DNA of 64,000 nucleotides, taken from an uncultured Peptoniphilus sp. (lineage in GTDB: Bacteria > Bacillota > Clostridia > Tissierellales > Peptoniphilaceae). The notes under the pieces were generated by a model. That model had not been told where the DNA came from. It saw nothing but the letters and a program-made list of their open reading frames with translations, and searched no databases. A program made the translations under genes and the position numbers. Positions 17,989-26,408 of the stretch are shown here, in pieces (position 1 is the stretch's first letter; the number at the start of each line of letters is the position of its first letter). Location of the stretch: NCBI RefSeq assembly GCF_946998875.1, contig NZ_CAMQAY010000001.1, positions 62,001 to 126,000 on the forward strand, given 5' to 3'.

Positions 17989-19425
17989 TTATTTTTTCTC
18001 GGAAATTTTTTTAAAGACATCGGCGTATTTTGCAAAGAGTTTTTCTAGTTCCTTGACCCTATATTTTTTGCTGTAAGGGCTATGCATTAGGTCTTTTAGG
18101 ACAGCTTGGATTTTGTTGTGAATCTTTATGTTTGTCACTATGGATGTCTTTGTGCTAAATTTATCTCCCTCAATTTTTTTGAAAAACATATTGTTTTCAT
18201 TGATGAAGAAATTAAATTTATCTAAGCCCATGGATTTTAGATTTCTGTTGTCGTTTATGATGTAAAAGTTTATGTTCTCGTTATTCTTCATGATTTCAAT
18301 TATGTTTTTTAGGTGGTCTTCTATTTCATTGGGACTTAGTTTTGCCTTAGTGGAGCAGTAGAGGATATTGCCTGTTTCTAAGTAGTTTAAGAGGCTAGTC
18401 CTTGTGGTCAAGAAATTTATCTTGGCATCAACAAAAAGTTCCTCCCACAAAAGTTTTATGCTGGCAATTTCTTTTTTGTTTATTTCTTGGTCCTGGTCAA
18501 GGGAAGCTTCTATTCTGTCAATGACTTTGTTGGGCAGCAAAAATTCGAAGCCGTAATTTGACAAGAATAAAAATTCGTTGTCGGAGTAAAAATATTTTCT
18601 GTAATTTGTCTCTGCCATCTCTTGGGCAGAGGTTGTGACAATTATTTTGTTGAGACCGTCAAAGAAGTGGTCCATAAAGGAAGAAATCTCAAAGAGGGTG
18701 TCAAGTTCTCTTCCTGAAGTTAGGGTTGAATAGTCCTCTCTTTCGGCAATGATTATATACATCTCGCCCTTAATAAGTATGAAGTCGCAGTGGGTGTAGC
18801 TGCGCTCATAGAATTCTAAGTTTATGGATGAATTATCTGTAATTATTTTTAAGAGATCTATTTTTTCTATATCATCTTTTTTGCAAAGGAGGTGGAGGTT
18901 AACTTCTACATCCCTTGCAATTTTTTTTAGGCTCTGAATGAGTATGTCTGCATAGGGACTTGTGATGTCAAAGGTTGCCCAGATGTCAAGGTCTCTATTT
19001 TCTAAAATTAATTTTTCTAGAATTTCCTTTAAATCGCTCTCAACGCTAGATGTTTTGAAGATGAAATTTGTTCCTTGTGGTCTTTCTTCCACTGCATCGG
19101 AATTTGTGTAGGCGTAGGACTCATTTAGGAGCTTATAAATTAAAAATTCTAGCCCCTTTTCCTGGTCTTTTTTTAGAATTTCTAAATTTTTTATATCAAA
19201 GTTAAGGAGAAAATCCTTGCTCTTGTCCTCTTCTATAAGGGCTCTTGCAAATAGGGGCGCAAGTTTTCTATTTATGGTGTAAATATTTTTTGATGACGGA
19301 ATTTTTTTGCCGCTGTTCCACTTGCTTATGTAGGATATGTCGTAGTCCAAGGCATAGGCAAGGGTGGAAAGTTTGGTATTTGTCATGTCTGTTAAAATTT
19401 TAAAAACTTGTCTAAAGTGCCACAT
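17989..19425 (-). CDS. Large protein with N-terminal HTH, unrecognised
   Basis: A 478-residue soluble protein. The first 60 residues hold a divergent Cro/CI-like HTH (LSTLAYALDYDISYISKWNSG, about 18-38, with the SKWNSGKKIPS recognition end). The remaining roughly 400 residues have no motif I recognise; they alternate Leu/Ile-rich strands and helices with no membrane segment. The length suggests a sensor domain. It is divergent from the hydroxyacid dehydrogenase operon across 171 bp and lies behind the YfcC-iadA operon, so it may regulate either. An AAGGGAG site supports the start. A lineage-specific regulator is the cautious reading. Confidence 0.6.
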   Translation of the reverse strand: MWHFRQVFKILTDMTNTKLSTLAYALDYDISYISKWNSGKKIPSSKNIYTINRKLAPLFARALIEEDKSKDFLLNFDIKNLEILKKDQEKGLEFLIYKLLNESYAYTNSDAVEERPQGTNFIFKTSSVESDLKEILEKLILENRDLDIWATFDITSPYADILIQSLKKIARDVEVNLHLLCKKDDIEKIDLLKIITDNSSINLEFYERSYTHCDFILIKGEMYIIIAEREDYSTLTSGRELDTLFEISSFMDHFFDGLNKIIVTTSAQEMAETNYRKYFYSDNEFLFLSNYGFEFLLPNKVIDRIEASLDQDQEINKKEIASIKLLWEELFVDAKINFLTTRTSLLNYLETGNILYCSTKAKLSPNEIEDHLKNIIEIMKNNENINFYIINDNRNLKSMGLDKFNFFINENNMFFKKIEGDKFSTKTSIVTNIKIHNKIQAVLKDLMHSPYSKKYRVKELEKLFAKYADVFKKISEKK

Positions 19426-19596
19426 ATTTTTCTCCCTTCTTAAAATAATATGTTTAAATTATATTGTTTTGTTGAATAAAAGTCAAATATTGTCACTATG
19501 ATTCAAGTTCTTGCAAGTGCCAATAAACCGTTTTTTTACAATTAGGTTATATAATAAAAACAAGAAGAATATTTTTAATAAATTATTGGAGGGAAC

Positions 19597-21009
19597 ATGG
19601 TAAATTATAATTCTGTAACTGATAAGGTTATTGATGACATTAAGGCTGCTGTTAGCGGCAAAGTATATGTTGGCGAAGAAATCAATATTGACTTCTTCCA
19701 CGACGAAATGCCTATTTATGGCGAAGGACAACCAGACCTAGTTGTTGATGTAACTTCTGCTGAAGAAGTTTCAAAAGTTGTAAAAATTTGTAACGAAAAT
19801 AAAATTCCAGTGCTAGCAAGAGGTGCTGGTACTGGTCTTACTGGAGCTGGCGTTTCAAGATTTGGCGGCGTTATGCTTAATATGCAATCAATGAATAAAA
19901 TTCTTTCTTACGATGAAGAAAACATGGTTGTTAAAGTTGAGCCAGGTGTATTATTAAACGATCTTGCTGAAGACTGTTTGACTAAGGGATATATGTATCC
20001 ACCTGATCCAGGCGAAAAGTTTGCAACTCTTGGGGGAAATGTTGCTACTAACGCTGGCGGCATGAGAGCTGTTAAGTATGGCACTACAAGAAACTATGTG
20101 CGTTCAATGGAAGTTGTTCTTCCTACTGGTGAAATCACTCAATTTGGTGCCACTGTTTCTAAAACTTCTACTGGTTATTCTCTAAAGGATTTAATCATTG
20201 GATCTGAAGGAACTCTAGGAATTATCACTGAGCTTACTTTAAAGATTATTCCTGCTCCAAAGGAAACTATTTCTCTAATCGTTCCTTACGAAGACCTTGA
20301 TACTTGTATTTCAACTGTTCCACAACTTTTCAAGGCTCACTTAAATCCACAAGCTATTGAATTTATGGAAAAAGAAATTGTAAATATGTCTGAAATTTAT
20401 ATTGGAAAATCTACTTTCCCTAAGGAATTAGAAGGAATTGACATTGGTGCTTACCTTCTTATCACTTTTGACGGAAATGATGAAGATGAACTTAACGACA
20501 TTATCGAAGAAGCTGCTGAAGTTTTAATGGAAGCTGGAGCAATTGACATCTTAGTTGCTGACACTCCAAACAAGATCAAAGAAGCTTGGGCTGCAAGATC
20601 TTCTTTCCTTGAAGCTATTGAATCACAAACTAAACTTCTTGACGAATGTGATGTTGTTGTGCCAATTAACATGATTGCTAAATATGTTCACTATGTAAAC
20701 GAAAGAGCTAAGGACTTCCCATTTGAAGTTAAGAGCTTTGGTCACGCAGGCGATGGTAACTTACACATTTACACTTGCTCAAATGACATGGAAAAAGAAG
20801 AATTTGTTAAAGAAGTTGAAGTTTTCATGAAGGACATTTATGGAAAGGCTTATGAAATGGGCGGACAAATTTCTGGTGAACACGGAATTGGCTTTGGTAA
20901 GAAGGAATTCTTGAAGATCTTCGAAGGGGATGTTAATACTGAACTAATGAGAGGCATTAAAAAAGTATTTGACCCTAACATGATTTTAAATCCAAATAAA
21001 GTTATTTAA
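19597..21009 (+). CDS. FAD-linked 2-hydroxyacid dehydrogenase (GlcD/LctD-like)
   Basis: A 470-residue flavoprotein of the vanillyl-alcohol-oxidase/GlcD family that oxidises D-lactate or another 2-hydroxyacid. The N-terminal FAD-binding PCMH domain (about 40-215) contains ARGAGTGLTGAG and GGNVATNAGGMRAVKYG. The C-terminal FAD-linked oxidase domain ends in SFGHAGDGNLHIY and SGEHGIGFGKKEFL, with the conserved histidines. In Acetobacterium, LctD of this family works with EtfBC to couple lactate oxidation to NAD+ by electron confurcation. EtfB and EtfA lie two genes downstream, supporting that role. Lactate is the first guess, but 2-hydroxyglutarate is possible in a glutamate fermenter. A TATAAT at 19550 may be the -10. 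GGAGG precedes the ATG. Confidence 0.85.
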   Translation: MVNYNSVTDKVIDDIKAAVSGKVYVGEEINIDFFHDEMPIYGEGQPDLVVDVTSAEEVSKVVKICNENKIPVLARGAGTGLTGAGVSRFGGVMLNMQSMNKILSYDEENMVVKVEPGVLLNDLAEDCLTKGYMYPPDPGEKFATLGGNVATNAGGMRAVKYGTTRNYVRSMEVVLPTGEITQFGATVSKTSTGYSLKDLIIGSEGTLGIITELTLKIIPAPKETISLIVPYEDLDTCISTVPQLFKAHLNPQAIEFMEKEIVNMSEIYIGKSTFPKELEGIDIGAYLLITFDGNDEDELNDIIEEAAEVLMEAGAIDILVADTPNKIKEAWAARSSFLEAIESQTKLLDECDVVVPINMIAKYVHYVNERAKDFPFEVKSFGHAGDGNLHIYTCSNDMEKEEFVKEVEVFMKDIYGKAYEMGGQISGEHGIGFGKKEFLKIFEGDVNTELMRGIKKVFDPNMILNPNKVI

Positions 21010-21029
21010 TAAGGAAAAAGGGGATAAAG

Positions 21030-22166
21030 ATGTCATATTTAATTTCTGAAGAAGCAAAGGACTTGCTTTTAGATGTTAGAAACTTCTGTGAGAAAGAAGT
21101 TGTTGAAGTTTGTAAAGAAGCAGATAGAAGTGGCGAATGGCCAGAAGATTTATACGAAATGGCAAAGGAACAAGGATACTTTGCCCTTGAAGTGCCAGAA
21201 GAATTAGGCGGACCTGGTCTTTCAAGAGTGGACATTGCTGCTCTATTTGAAGAAATGGCAAAGGCAGATGCTGGTTTTGCCACTACTATTTCTGCATCAG
21301 GACTTGGCATGAAGCCAGTTCTTATTGCAGGCAGTGAAGAACAAAAAAATTATGTTGCTGATGTGGCTATGGAAGGTGGACTTGGTGCCTTCTGTCTTAC
21401 TGAACCAGGGGCTGGTTCTGATGCAAGTTCAGGAACTACTACAGCTGTAAAAGATGGCGACGAATACGTTTTAAATGGTAGAAAGTGCTTCATCACTAAT
21501 GGTGCTGTTGCATCTTACTACTGCATAACTGCTCTTACTGATAAGTCTAAGGGCGTTAAGGGTATTTCAATGTTCTTAGTGCCAGCAGGAACTCCTGGAC
21601 TAAGCTCAGGCAAGGAAGAAGACAAGATGGGAATTAGAACTTCTAACACAACTGATGTTGTACTTGAAGATTGTAGAATTCCTGCATCAAATCTTATTGG
21701 CGAAGAAGGCAAGGGCTTTTCTATTGCCATGAAGACTCTTGACCAAGCTAGGGCATGGATGGGTTGTATAGCTGTTGGTATTGCTCAAAGAGGTATTGAC
21801 GAAGCTAAAAAATACACAAGTGAAAGAATTCAATTTGGCAAGCCAATTAACAAGAATCAAGCTATTCAATTTAAACTAGCAGACATGGACATTCAAACTG
21901 AAGTTGCAAGACAAATGGTTGCCAATGCACTTACAAGGATGGACATGGGTCTAAGCTACAATAGAGAATCTGCAATTGCAAAATGTTATGCTTCTGATAT
22001 AGCTATGAGAGTAGCTGAAGATGCTATCCAATTATTTGGTGGTTATGGCTACAGTAGAGAATATCCTGTTGAAAAACTTTTAAGAGATGCAAAAATCTTC
22101 CAAATTTTTGAAGGTACTAACGAAATTTTAAGAATTGTTGTTGCGAATAATTTATTGAGAGGTTAA
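21030..22166 (+). CDS. Acyl-CoA dehydrogenase (butyryl-CoA dehydrogenase type)
   Basis: A 378-residue flavoenzyme with the complete short-chain acyl-CoA dehydrogenase layout: an N-terminal helical domain, a FAD/substrate strand domain with CLTEPGAGSDASS (near 132) and KCFITNGAV, and a C-terminal helical domain with LFGGYGYSREYPVEKLLRDAK. The catalytic glutamate is in QIFEGTNEILR, near 365. Such enzymes reduce crotonyl-CoA or acryloyl-CoA with electrons from Etf in butyrate- or propionate-forming anaerobes. It lies 20 bp after the hydroxyacid dehydrogenase and directly before EtfB, so electrons from hydroxyacid oxidation could reach an enoyl-CoA. The exact substrate is not determinable. Confidence 0.9.
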   Translation: MSYLISEEAKDLLLDVRNFCEKEVVEVCKEADRSGEWPEDLYEMAKEQGYFALEVPEELGGPGLSRVDIAALFEEMAKADAGFATTISASGLGMKPVLIAGSEEQKNYVADVAMEGGLGAFCLTEPGAGSDASSGTTTAVKDGDEYVLNGRKCFITNGAVASYYCITALTDKSKGVKGISMFLVPAGTPGLSSGKEEDKMGIRTSNTTDVVLEDCRIPASNLIGEEGKGFSIAMKTLDQARAWMGCIAVGIAQRGIDEAKKYTSERIQFGKPINKNQAIQFKLADMDIQTEVARQMVANALTRMDMGLSYNRESAIAKCYASDIAMRVAEDAIQLFGGYGYSREYPVEKLLRDAKIFQIFEGTNEILRIVVANNLLRG

Positions 22167-22168
22167 GA

Positions 22169-22936
22169 ATGAATATTTTAGTTTGTATAAAAGAAGTGCC
22201 TGATGATTCAGTTGCAGTTTCTGTCCAAGGGGACAGAGCTGCAATAGACTCCATCACACCTGTTGTTAATGCCTTTGACACTTACTCCCTAGAAATGGCT
22301 GTAAGGTTAAAGGAAGAAGTTGAAGGACAAGTAACTGTTCTTTCTATTGGCGGTGAAGATGTTAAAAATTCACTTAAAAATTGTCTAGCTGTTGGAGCTG
22401 ACAAGGCATACTTAGTAAAGCGTGATGATTATAGAAATCTTGACGCAAAGATGATTACAGAAATACTTATGGGCGCAAAGGAAAAATTGGAAGAAGAACT
22501 TGGCAAATTTGACCTTGTATGCTTTGGTAAAGAAACTACTGATGCTGAAGGCTCACAAGTTGGAGTTTACTTTGCCAATAAATCTGATCTTGGCGTTGTT
22601 ACATCTGTTATTGAAATGAAATTAGATGGGGACAAACTTATCACTAAGCAAGAAATCGACGGTGGCTATAGAGAGATTGAAACAAAAACTCCATGCGTTG
22701 TTACTATTGCTAAGCCAGATTATGAACCAAGATACCCTACTATAAAGTCAAAGATGGCTGCAAGAAGACAAAAGATTGAAGACTTTGAAGTTACTTGTGA
22801 CTCTAGTCTAACTCTTGAAGAGATTAAGGACTTTGAACCTAAGAAGAGGGAAGCTGGAGTTAAGATTAACGAAGAAGAGCCAGAAGATAGCGTAGCAAAG
22901 GCTATTGCAATTATGAAGGAACAAAAGGTTTTATAG
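22169..22936 (+). CDS. etfB: Electron transfer flavoprotein beta subunit (first copy)
   Basis: A 255-residue EtfB starting MNILVCIKEVPDD, with the typical NAFDTYSLEMA (35-45) and GADKAYLV segments. The nucleotide-site loop reads TTDAEGSQVG (about 123-132) instead of the usual DGDTxQVGP found in the second copy (26409-27206). This marks a different Etf subclass, probably specialised for the dehydrogenases in its own operon. It would hold FAD or AMP at this site and form the heterodimer with the EtfA encoded next. The gap to the previous gene is 2 nt; GAGAGG provides the ribosome site. Confidence 0.9.
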   Translation: MNILVCIKEVPDDSVAVSVQGDRAAIDSITPVVNAFDTYSLEMAVRLKEEVEGQVTVLSIGGEDVKNSLKNCLAVGADKAYLVKRDDYRNLDAKMITEILMGAKEKLEEELGKFDLVCFGKETTDAEGSQVGVYFANKSDLGVVTSVIEMKLDGDKLITKQEIDGGYREIETKTPCVVTIAKPDYEPRYPTIKSKMAARRQKIEDFEVTCDSSLTLEEIKDFEPKKREAGVKINEEEPEDSVAKAIAIMKEQKVL

Positions 22937-22945
22937 GAGGAAAAG

Positions 22946-23917
22946 ATGAAAAATATATTAACTTATATAGAAATTAAAGAGGGTGCTCCTATTAAACTTT
23001 CTTTAGAAGCTCTTTCTAAGGCAAGTGAAATTGCAATTGAAAAAGGAAATAAATCCCTTGCCTTAATTACAGAAGAATTAAAAGATGATGAATTAAATAA
23101 ATTAAGATCAGCAGGAGCAAGTGATATTGTACTTGTAAAAAGAGATGCTTACAATATGGAAGACTTCTCAAATATTATTGTTGAAGTGGCTAAAAAATAT
23201 GAATGTGAAGATGTCTTCATTCCAGGTACACTTGACGGCAAGGACTTGGCTCCAAATGTTGCTGCCACACTTGACACAGTTTCTATTACAAATGTAATGG
23301 AAATTAAATTTGAAGGAGAAGAAGTCCTTTATGTAAGTCCATCTTATGGGGCAACTGTTTTAACTGAATCAAAGCTAAATAAGGCTCCAAGAATTATCAC
23401 AGTGAGAGCAGGATCCTTTGACAAGAGAGATGACCTAAGTGGCGCAGGAAATCTTGTAGAAGAAAACATTGATGAAGTGAAGGACATAAAGTCAATTATA
23501 AGAGATGTGGTAATGGCAGCAGGTGCTGAAATTAACCTTGAAGATGCCCCAGTAATCGTAACTTGTGGTAGAGGTGCATCATCTGATGAAATCTTCCCAC
23601 TTGTTAAGGAACTTGCTGATGTCTTTGACGCTCCAATATCTGGCACAAGACCAGTAATTGACGATGGAGTTCTTCCAAAGGCTTCACAAATTGGCCAATC
23701 TGGTAAAATTGTTTCACCTGCTCTATATATTGGCTGTGGAGTTTCTGGCGCAGTGCAACATATTTCTGGCATGGAAAACTCTGGCTTTATCCTAGCAATA
23801 AATAAGGACGAAGATGCTCCTATATTTAATCTTGCTGATGTGGGAATAGTTGGAGACTGTAAAGTTATTCTTCCATTACTTATTGAAGAAGTGAAAAAAA
23901 TTAAAGCTAACGCCTAG
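22946..23917 (+). CDS. etfA: Electron transfer flavoprotein alpha subunit (first copy)
   Basis: A 323-residue EtfA. The N-terminal Rossmann-like domain lacks the ferredoxin-like extension seen in LctC of Acetobacterium. The C-terminal FAD-binding domain carries CGRGASSDE, GTRPVIDDG, QIGQSGKIVSPALYIGCGVS and QHISGMENSGFILAINKD, the classical signature. It delivers electrons between the upstream flavin dehydrogenases and NAD+/ferredoxin or enoyl-CoA. AGGAGG precedes the ATG 9 nt after etfB. Absence of the Fe-S extension means any ferredoxin would have to dock as a separate protein. Confidence 0.92.
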   Translation: MKNILTYIEIKEGAPIKLSLEALSKASEIAIEKGNKSLALITEELKDDELNKLRSAGASDIVLVKRDAYNMEDFSNIIVEVAKKYECEDVFIPGTLDGKDLAPNVAATLDTVSITNVMEIKFEGEEVLYVSPSYGATVLTESKLNKAPRIITVRAGSFDKRDDLSGAGNLVEENIDEVKDIKSIIRDVVMAAGAEINLEDAPVIVTCGRGASSDEIFPLVKELADVFDAPISGTRPVIDDGVLPKASQIGQSGKIVSPALYIGCGVSGAVQHISGMENSGFILAINKDEDAPIFNLADVGIVGDCKVILPLLIEEVKKIKANA

Positions 23918-23924
23918 GTGATTT

Positions 23925-24275
23925 ATGAATTATTTAAAGGAATTTGTAATACTGTGTGTTTGCTTAATGCTTGGAGTAGTAACTAGACATCTTATAAATT
24001 TCCCGATACCTGAAGCTGTTTATGGTATGATTTATCTTTTCATAGCCTTTGCTGTTGGAATTATTGAACCAGATGATGTAAAAAAGACTTCAAATGGAAT
24101 TTTACAAAATTTGGCGATTTTATTTGTGCCAGCAGGCGTTGGCATTATAAATTCTTATGACGAGATAAGAGGAAAAGCTCTATTACTTATTGGTCTAGTA
24201 GTCCTTGGTACAGCTGTAACTATGGGACTTACTGGAAAAATTATAGAAATTCTACAAAGGAGGAAAAATGTTTAG
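23925..24275 (+). CDS. lrgA: LrgA/CidA-family small membrane protein
   Basis: A 116-residue membrane protein with four predicted helices and family features (RHLINFPIPEAVYGMIYLFIAF near 22-43; FVPAGVGIIN near 73). LrgA/CidA proteins were described as holin-like, but LrgAB of Streptococcus mutans and PftAB of Bacillus subtilis move pyruvate. Sitting in an operon for 2-hydroxyacid oxidation, a pyruvate or hydroxyacid carrier role fits best here (inference). AGGTGAT precedes the ATG. Its 3' end overlaps lrgB by 8 nt. Confidence 0.85.
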   Translation: MNYLKEFVILCVCLMLGVVTRHLINFPIPEAVYGMIYLFIAFAVGIIEPDDVKKTSNGILQNLAILFVPAGVGIINSYDEIRGKALLLIGLVVLGTAVTMGLTGKIIEILQRRKNV

Positions 24276-24960
24276 CAATAAATATTTTGGCATCATTTTG
24301 ACTTTTGCAACCTTTGAAATAGGCAAAATGATCAACAAAAAACTAAAAACTCCTTTGGCTAATCCCCTTCTAATATCCATTGCCCTATGTATTTTATTTT
24401 TAAAGGCGACGGGAATATCTTATGAAGATTATAAGCAAGGTGGAGACTTTATAATGTTCTTCATCGCTCCTGCCACAGTAGCAATGGTTGTTGATTTGTA
24501 CGAAAATTTACCTGAACTTAAAAAGAATTTAATCCCAATTCTTTCAGGAACGGTACTTGGCTCATTTATTGCGGTATTTTTTGTGGTGTTTGTCTTTAGC
24601 ATGCTTGGCATTGACAAAAATCTAGTTGTATCTGCAACTCCACAATCAATTACAACTGCAATTGCAATTTCTCTATCTGAAGAGTATGGCGGAGCTTCTG
24701 CTATTACTGCAGTTCTTGTAGTAGTAAGAGGAGTAACTGGTGCAGTTATTGCACCAATGGTAATTAAGCTCTTTAGAATAAAAGACCCAACAGCACAAGG
24801 TGTTGCCATTGGTACATCTTCTCACGCAGTTGGTACTTCTGAAGCGAGACTGCTTGGAGAAATTCAAGGTGCCATGAGTGGACTTTCTATTGCTGTGGCA
24901 GGTCTTGTGACTGTAATCCTAATGCCTCTTGCAATGAAAGTTATAGAGACCTTATATTAA
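24268..24960 (+). CDS. lrgB: LrgB-family membrane protein
   Basis: A 230-residue polytopic membrane protein with family motifs TPLANPLLISIALCI (28-42), FFIAPATVAMVVDLYEN and the C-terminal GTSSHAVGTSEARLLGEIQGA segment near 190. It pairs with LrgA as a two-component carrier. The operon ends here with a strong terminator 32 nt later. The context (lactate-type dehydrogenase, acyl-CoA dehydrogenase, Etf) argues for exchange of pyruvate or a related acid across the membrane rather than a lysis function. AAAGGAGG provides the ribosome site. Confidence 0.88.
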   Translation: MFSNKYFGIILTFATFEIGKMINKKLKTPLANPLLISIALCILFLKATGISYEDYKQGGDFIMFFIAPATVAMVVDLYENLPELKKNLIPILSGTVLGSFIAVFFVVFVFSMLGIDKNLVVSATPQSITTAIAISLSEEYGGASAITAVLVVVRGVTGAVIAPMVIKLFRIKDPTAQGVAIGTSSHAVGTSEARLLGEIQGAMSGLSIAVAGLVTVILMPLAMKVIETLY

Positions 24961-24992
24961 GGCGAATGTTGTTTTAATTTATATAAATTTAT

Positions 24993-25025
24993 TGACCTAT
25001 TGTCTCCCTCAATAGGTCATTTCTT
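24993..25025 (+). terminator. Terminator of the hydroxyacid/Etf/Lrg operon
   Basis: TGACCTATTG and CAATAGGTCA form a perfect ten-pair stem with a TCTCCCT loop and a TTTCTT tail. Confidence 0.9.
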
Positions 25026-25036
25026 ATTTCAAGATA

Positions 25037-25192
25037 TCCGACTTAGTCGACAATGGTCTCTATTCGCTTGCACGGATGAGACTTGATCAAATTTCTGCAA
25101 GAAATTTCGATAAATCTGTGTTCCTTAATTTTCGCTGGATAAGATTTTTCATCAGCTCATGCTTTGCTAGTTCTCGCATTTGCTGTGGAAAC
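25037..25192 (-). repeat. Dispersed intergenic repeat, copy R1 (diverged, with insertion)
   Basis: This copy begins TCCGACTTAGTCGACAATGG and ends TCGCATTTGCTGTGGAAACC. Its two ends match R2 (25257-25363), but the middle has about 50 extra bases around an AAATTTCTGCAAGAAATTT dyad. It abuts a terminator hairpin (25195-25232). Confidence 0.7.
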
Positions 25193-25194
25193 CA

Positions 25195-25232
25195 AAAAAA
25201 GTAGCCTTATGGTTTTAGACTACTTTTTGTTT
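25195..25232. terminator. Terminator hairpin attached to repeat R1
   Basis: AAAAAGTAG and CTACTTTTT pair around a 15-nt loop, with A and T runs on either side, so it can act on both strands. Confidence 0.7.
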
Positions 25233-25256
25233 TTTTATTTAATTTATTTCAAGAAA

Positions 25257-25363
25257 TCCGACTCACTCGACAATGCTCCCTATTCGGTCGCATCGTCTTC
25301 CTTCGCTGGATAAGATTTTTCATCAGCTCATGCTTCGCTAACGCTCGCATTTGCTGTGAAAAC
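25257..25363 (-). repeat. Dispersed intergenic repeat, copy R2
   Basis: About 107 bp, from TCCGACTCACTCGACAATGC to TTGCTGTGAAAACC. It is nearly the exact reverse complement of R3 (54447-54554) and R4. In the R3 orientation GACGATGC pairs with GCATTGTC around a 13-nt loop, and GCTG pairs with CAGC around ATGAAAAATCTTATC, so the element could fold as RNA. It is joined to an identical terminator hairpin as R3. Confidence 0.85.
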
Positions 25364-25364
25364 C

Positions 25365-25393
25365 AAAAAAACCGAGACGAGTCTCGGTTTTTC
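25365..25393 (-). terminator. Terminator of the second etfBA operon, same as 54419-54444
   Basis: AAAACCGAGAC-GA-GTCTCGGTTTT is a near-perfect palindrome with T-runs on both sides, 12 nt past the etfA stop on the minus strand. The same sequence terminates groEL at 54419. Confidence 0.88.
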
Positions 25394-25404
25394 TTATCAT
25401 TAAA

Positions 25405-26400
25405 TTATTTTCTATTTTTTATTTCTTCTATTAAGTCTGGAACTATATTAAATAAATCGTCAACTATTCCGTAGGATGCTATGTCAAATATTGCTGCATC
25501 TGGGTCATTGTTGATGGCAATAATTGTTGCAGAATTTTCCATGCCCTTTGTGTGTTGGATGGCTCCAGAGATGCCAAGGGCAATGTATAGGTCTGGTTTT
25601 ACTTGGACACCAGTTACGCCAACTTGAATATCTTTGTCGCACCAACCAAGGTCAACTACAGCTTTTGTTGCTCCAACTGCTCCGCCAAGGGCATCGGCAA
25701 GGTCTTCTACTAGGTGCCAGTTTTCTGGACCGCCAAGTCCTCTGCCGCCAGATACAACTACCTTTGAATTAAGAAGTTTATCGAGAAGTGGATTTATGTC
25801 AGTTTTTTCGAATTCAACAAATTTTGTCTTTACATATTCTTCGCTTAGTCCAGCTTCTTCTTTTATTATTTCAACTTGTCTTTTTTCATCACGAGGAGCT
25901 TCTACGAAAGAGCCTCTTCCAATGGTAGCCATCATTGTTTCAGATAAAATTCTTACATCGCAGAATAATTTTCCATCAAAGGAAGGTCTTATCCACTTGA
26001 TGTCAGCCTTATCTTCTGTTAGTTCAACAGCTGAGCAATCGGCAACAAGTCCAACATGTCTTTTTGCTGAAACTCTACCTGCCAAGTCACGACCATTGTG
26101 GCTTGCTGGCAGCATTACAATTGCTGGATCGTATTTTTCCATTAGGGCTTCCAAAACTTTTGCATAGCCTAAGGTATTGTAATTTTCTAAAAGTTCGTCA
26201 TCTACTTTTACTACCCTGTCGGCACCGTAGTAGCCTGATTCCTTTGCAAGCTCGTCATTTTTGTAGCCAATTTCAATAGCTACAAGTTCTTTATTTAATT
26301 CATCAGAAAGTTCTCTTGCCTTTGACATAGTTTCTTTAGTAATAAGTGAAAGTGAACCTTCTGAAGTTTCGTTTACTACCCAAATATTTCCTTTTTTCAT
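25405..26400 (-). CDS. etfA: Electron transfer flavoprotein alpha subunit (second copy)
   Basis: A 331-residue EtfA with [11 protein letters not shown] (near 221), [32 protein letters not shown] and [18 protein letters not shown], the FAD-binding signature. No Fe-S extension is present. It lies 8 bp after its etfB. It is clearly distant from the first EtfA (22946-23917), so the genome keeps two Etf systems with different partners. With no dehydrogenase alongside, this pair may be the general, possibly bifurcating, Etf of butyryl-CoA formation (inference). AGGTGAT precedes the ATG. Confidence 0.92.
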   Translation of the reverse strand: MKKGNIWVVNETSEGSLSLITKETMSKARELSDELNKELVAIEIGYKNDELAKESGYYGADRVVKVDDELLENYNTLGYAKVLEALMEKYDPAIVMLPASHNGRDLAGRVSAKRHVGLVADCSAVELTEDKADIKWIRPSFDGKLFCDVRILSETMMATIGRGSFVEAPRDEKRQVEIIKEEAGLSEEYVKTKFVEFEKTDINPLLDKLLNSKVVVSGGRGLGGPENWHLVEDLADALGGAVGATKAVVDLGWCDKDIQVGVTGVQVKPDLYIALGISGAIQHTKGMENSATIIAINNDPDAAIFDIASYGIVDDLFNIVPDLIEEIKNRK

Positions 26401-26408
26401 TTTATCAC

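Noticed and set aside
23925..24960. LrgAB as a holin/lysis module
   Set aside because: The metabolic operon context and the known pyruvate role of LrgAB/PftAB make a carrier more likely; lysis cannot be strictly excluded.
24990..25404. A mobile-element coding region between lrgB and etfA
   Set aside because: All frames are short and broken; the sequence is explained by terminators and repeat copies.
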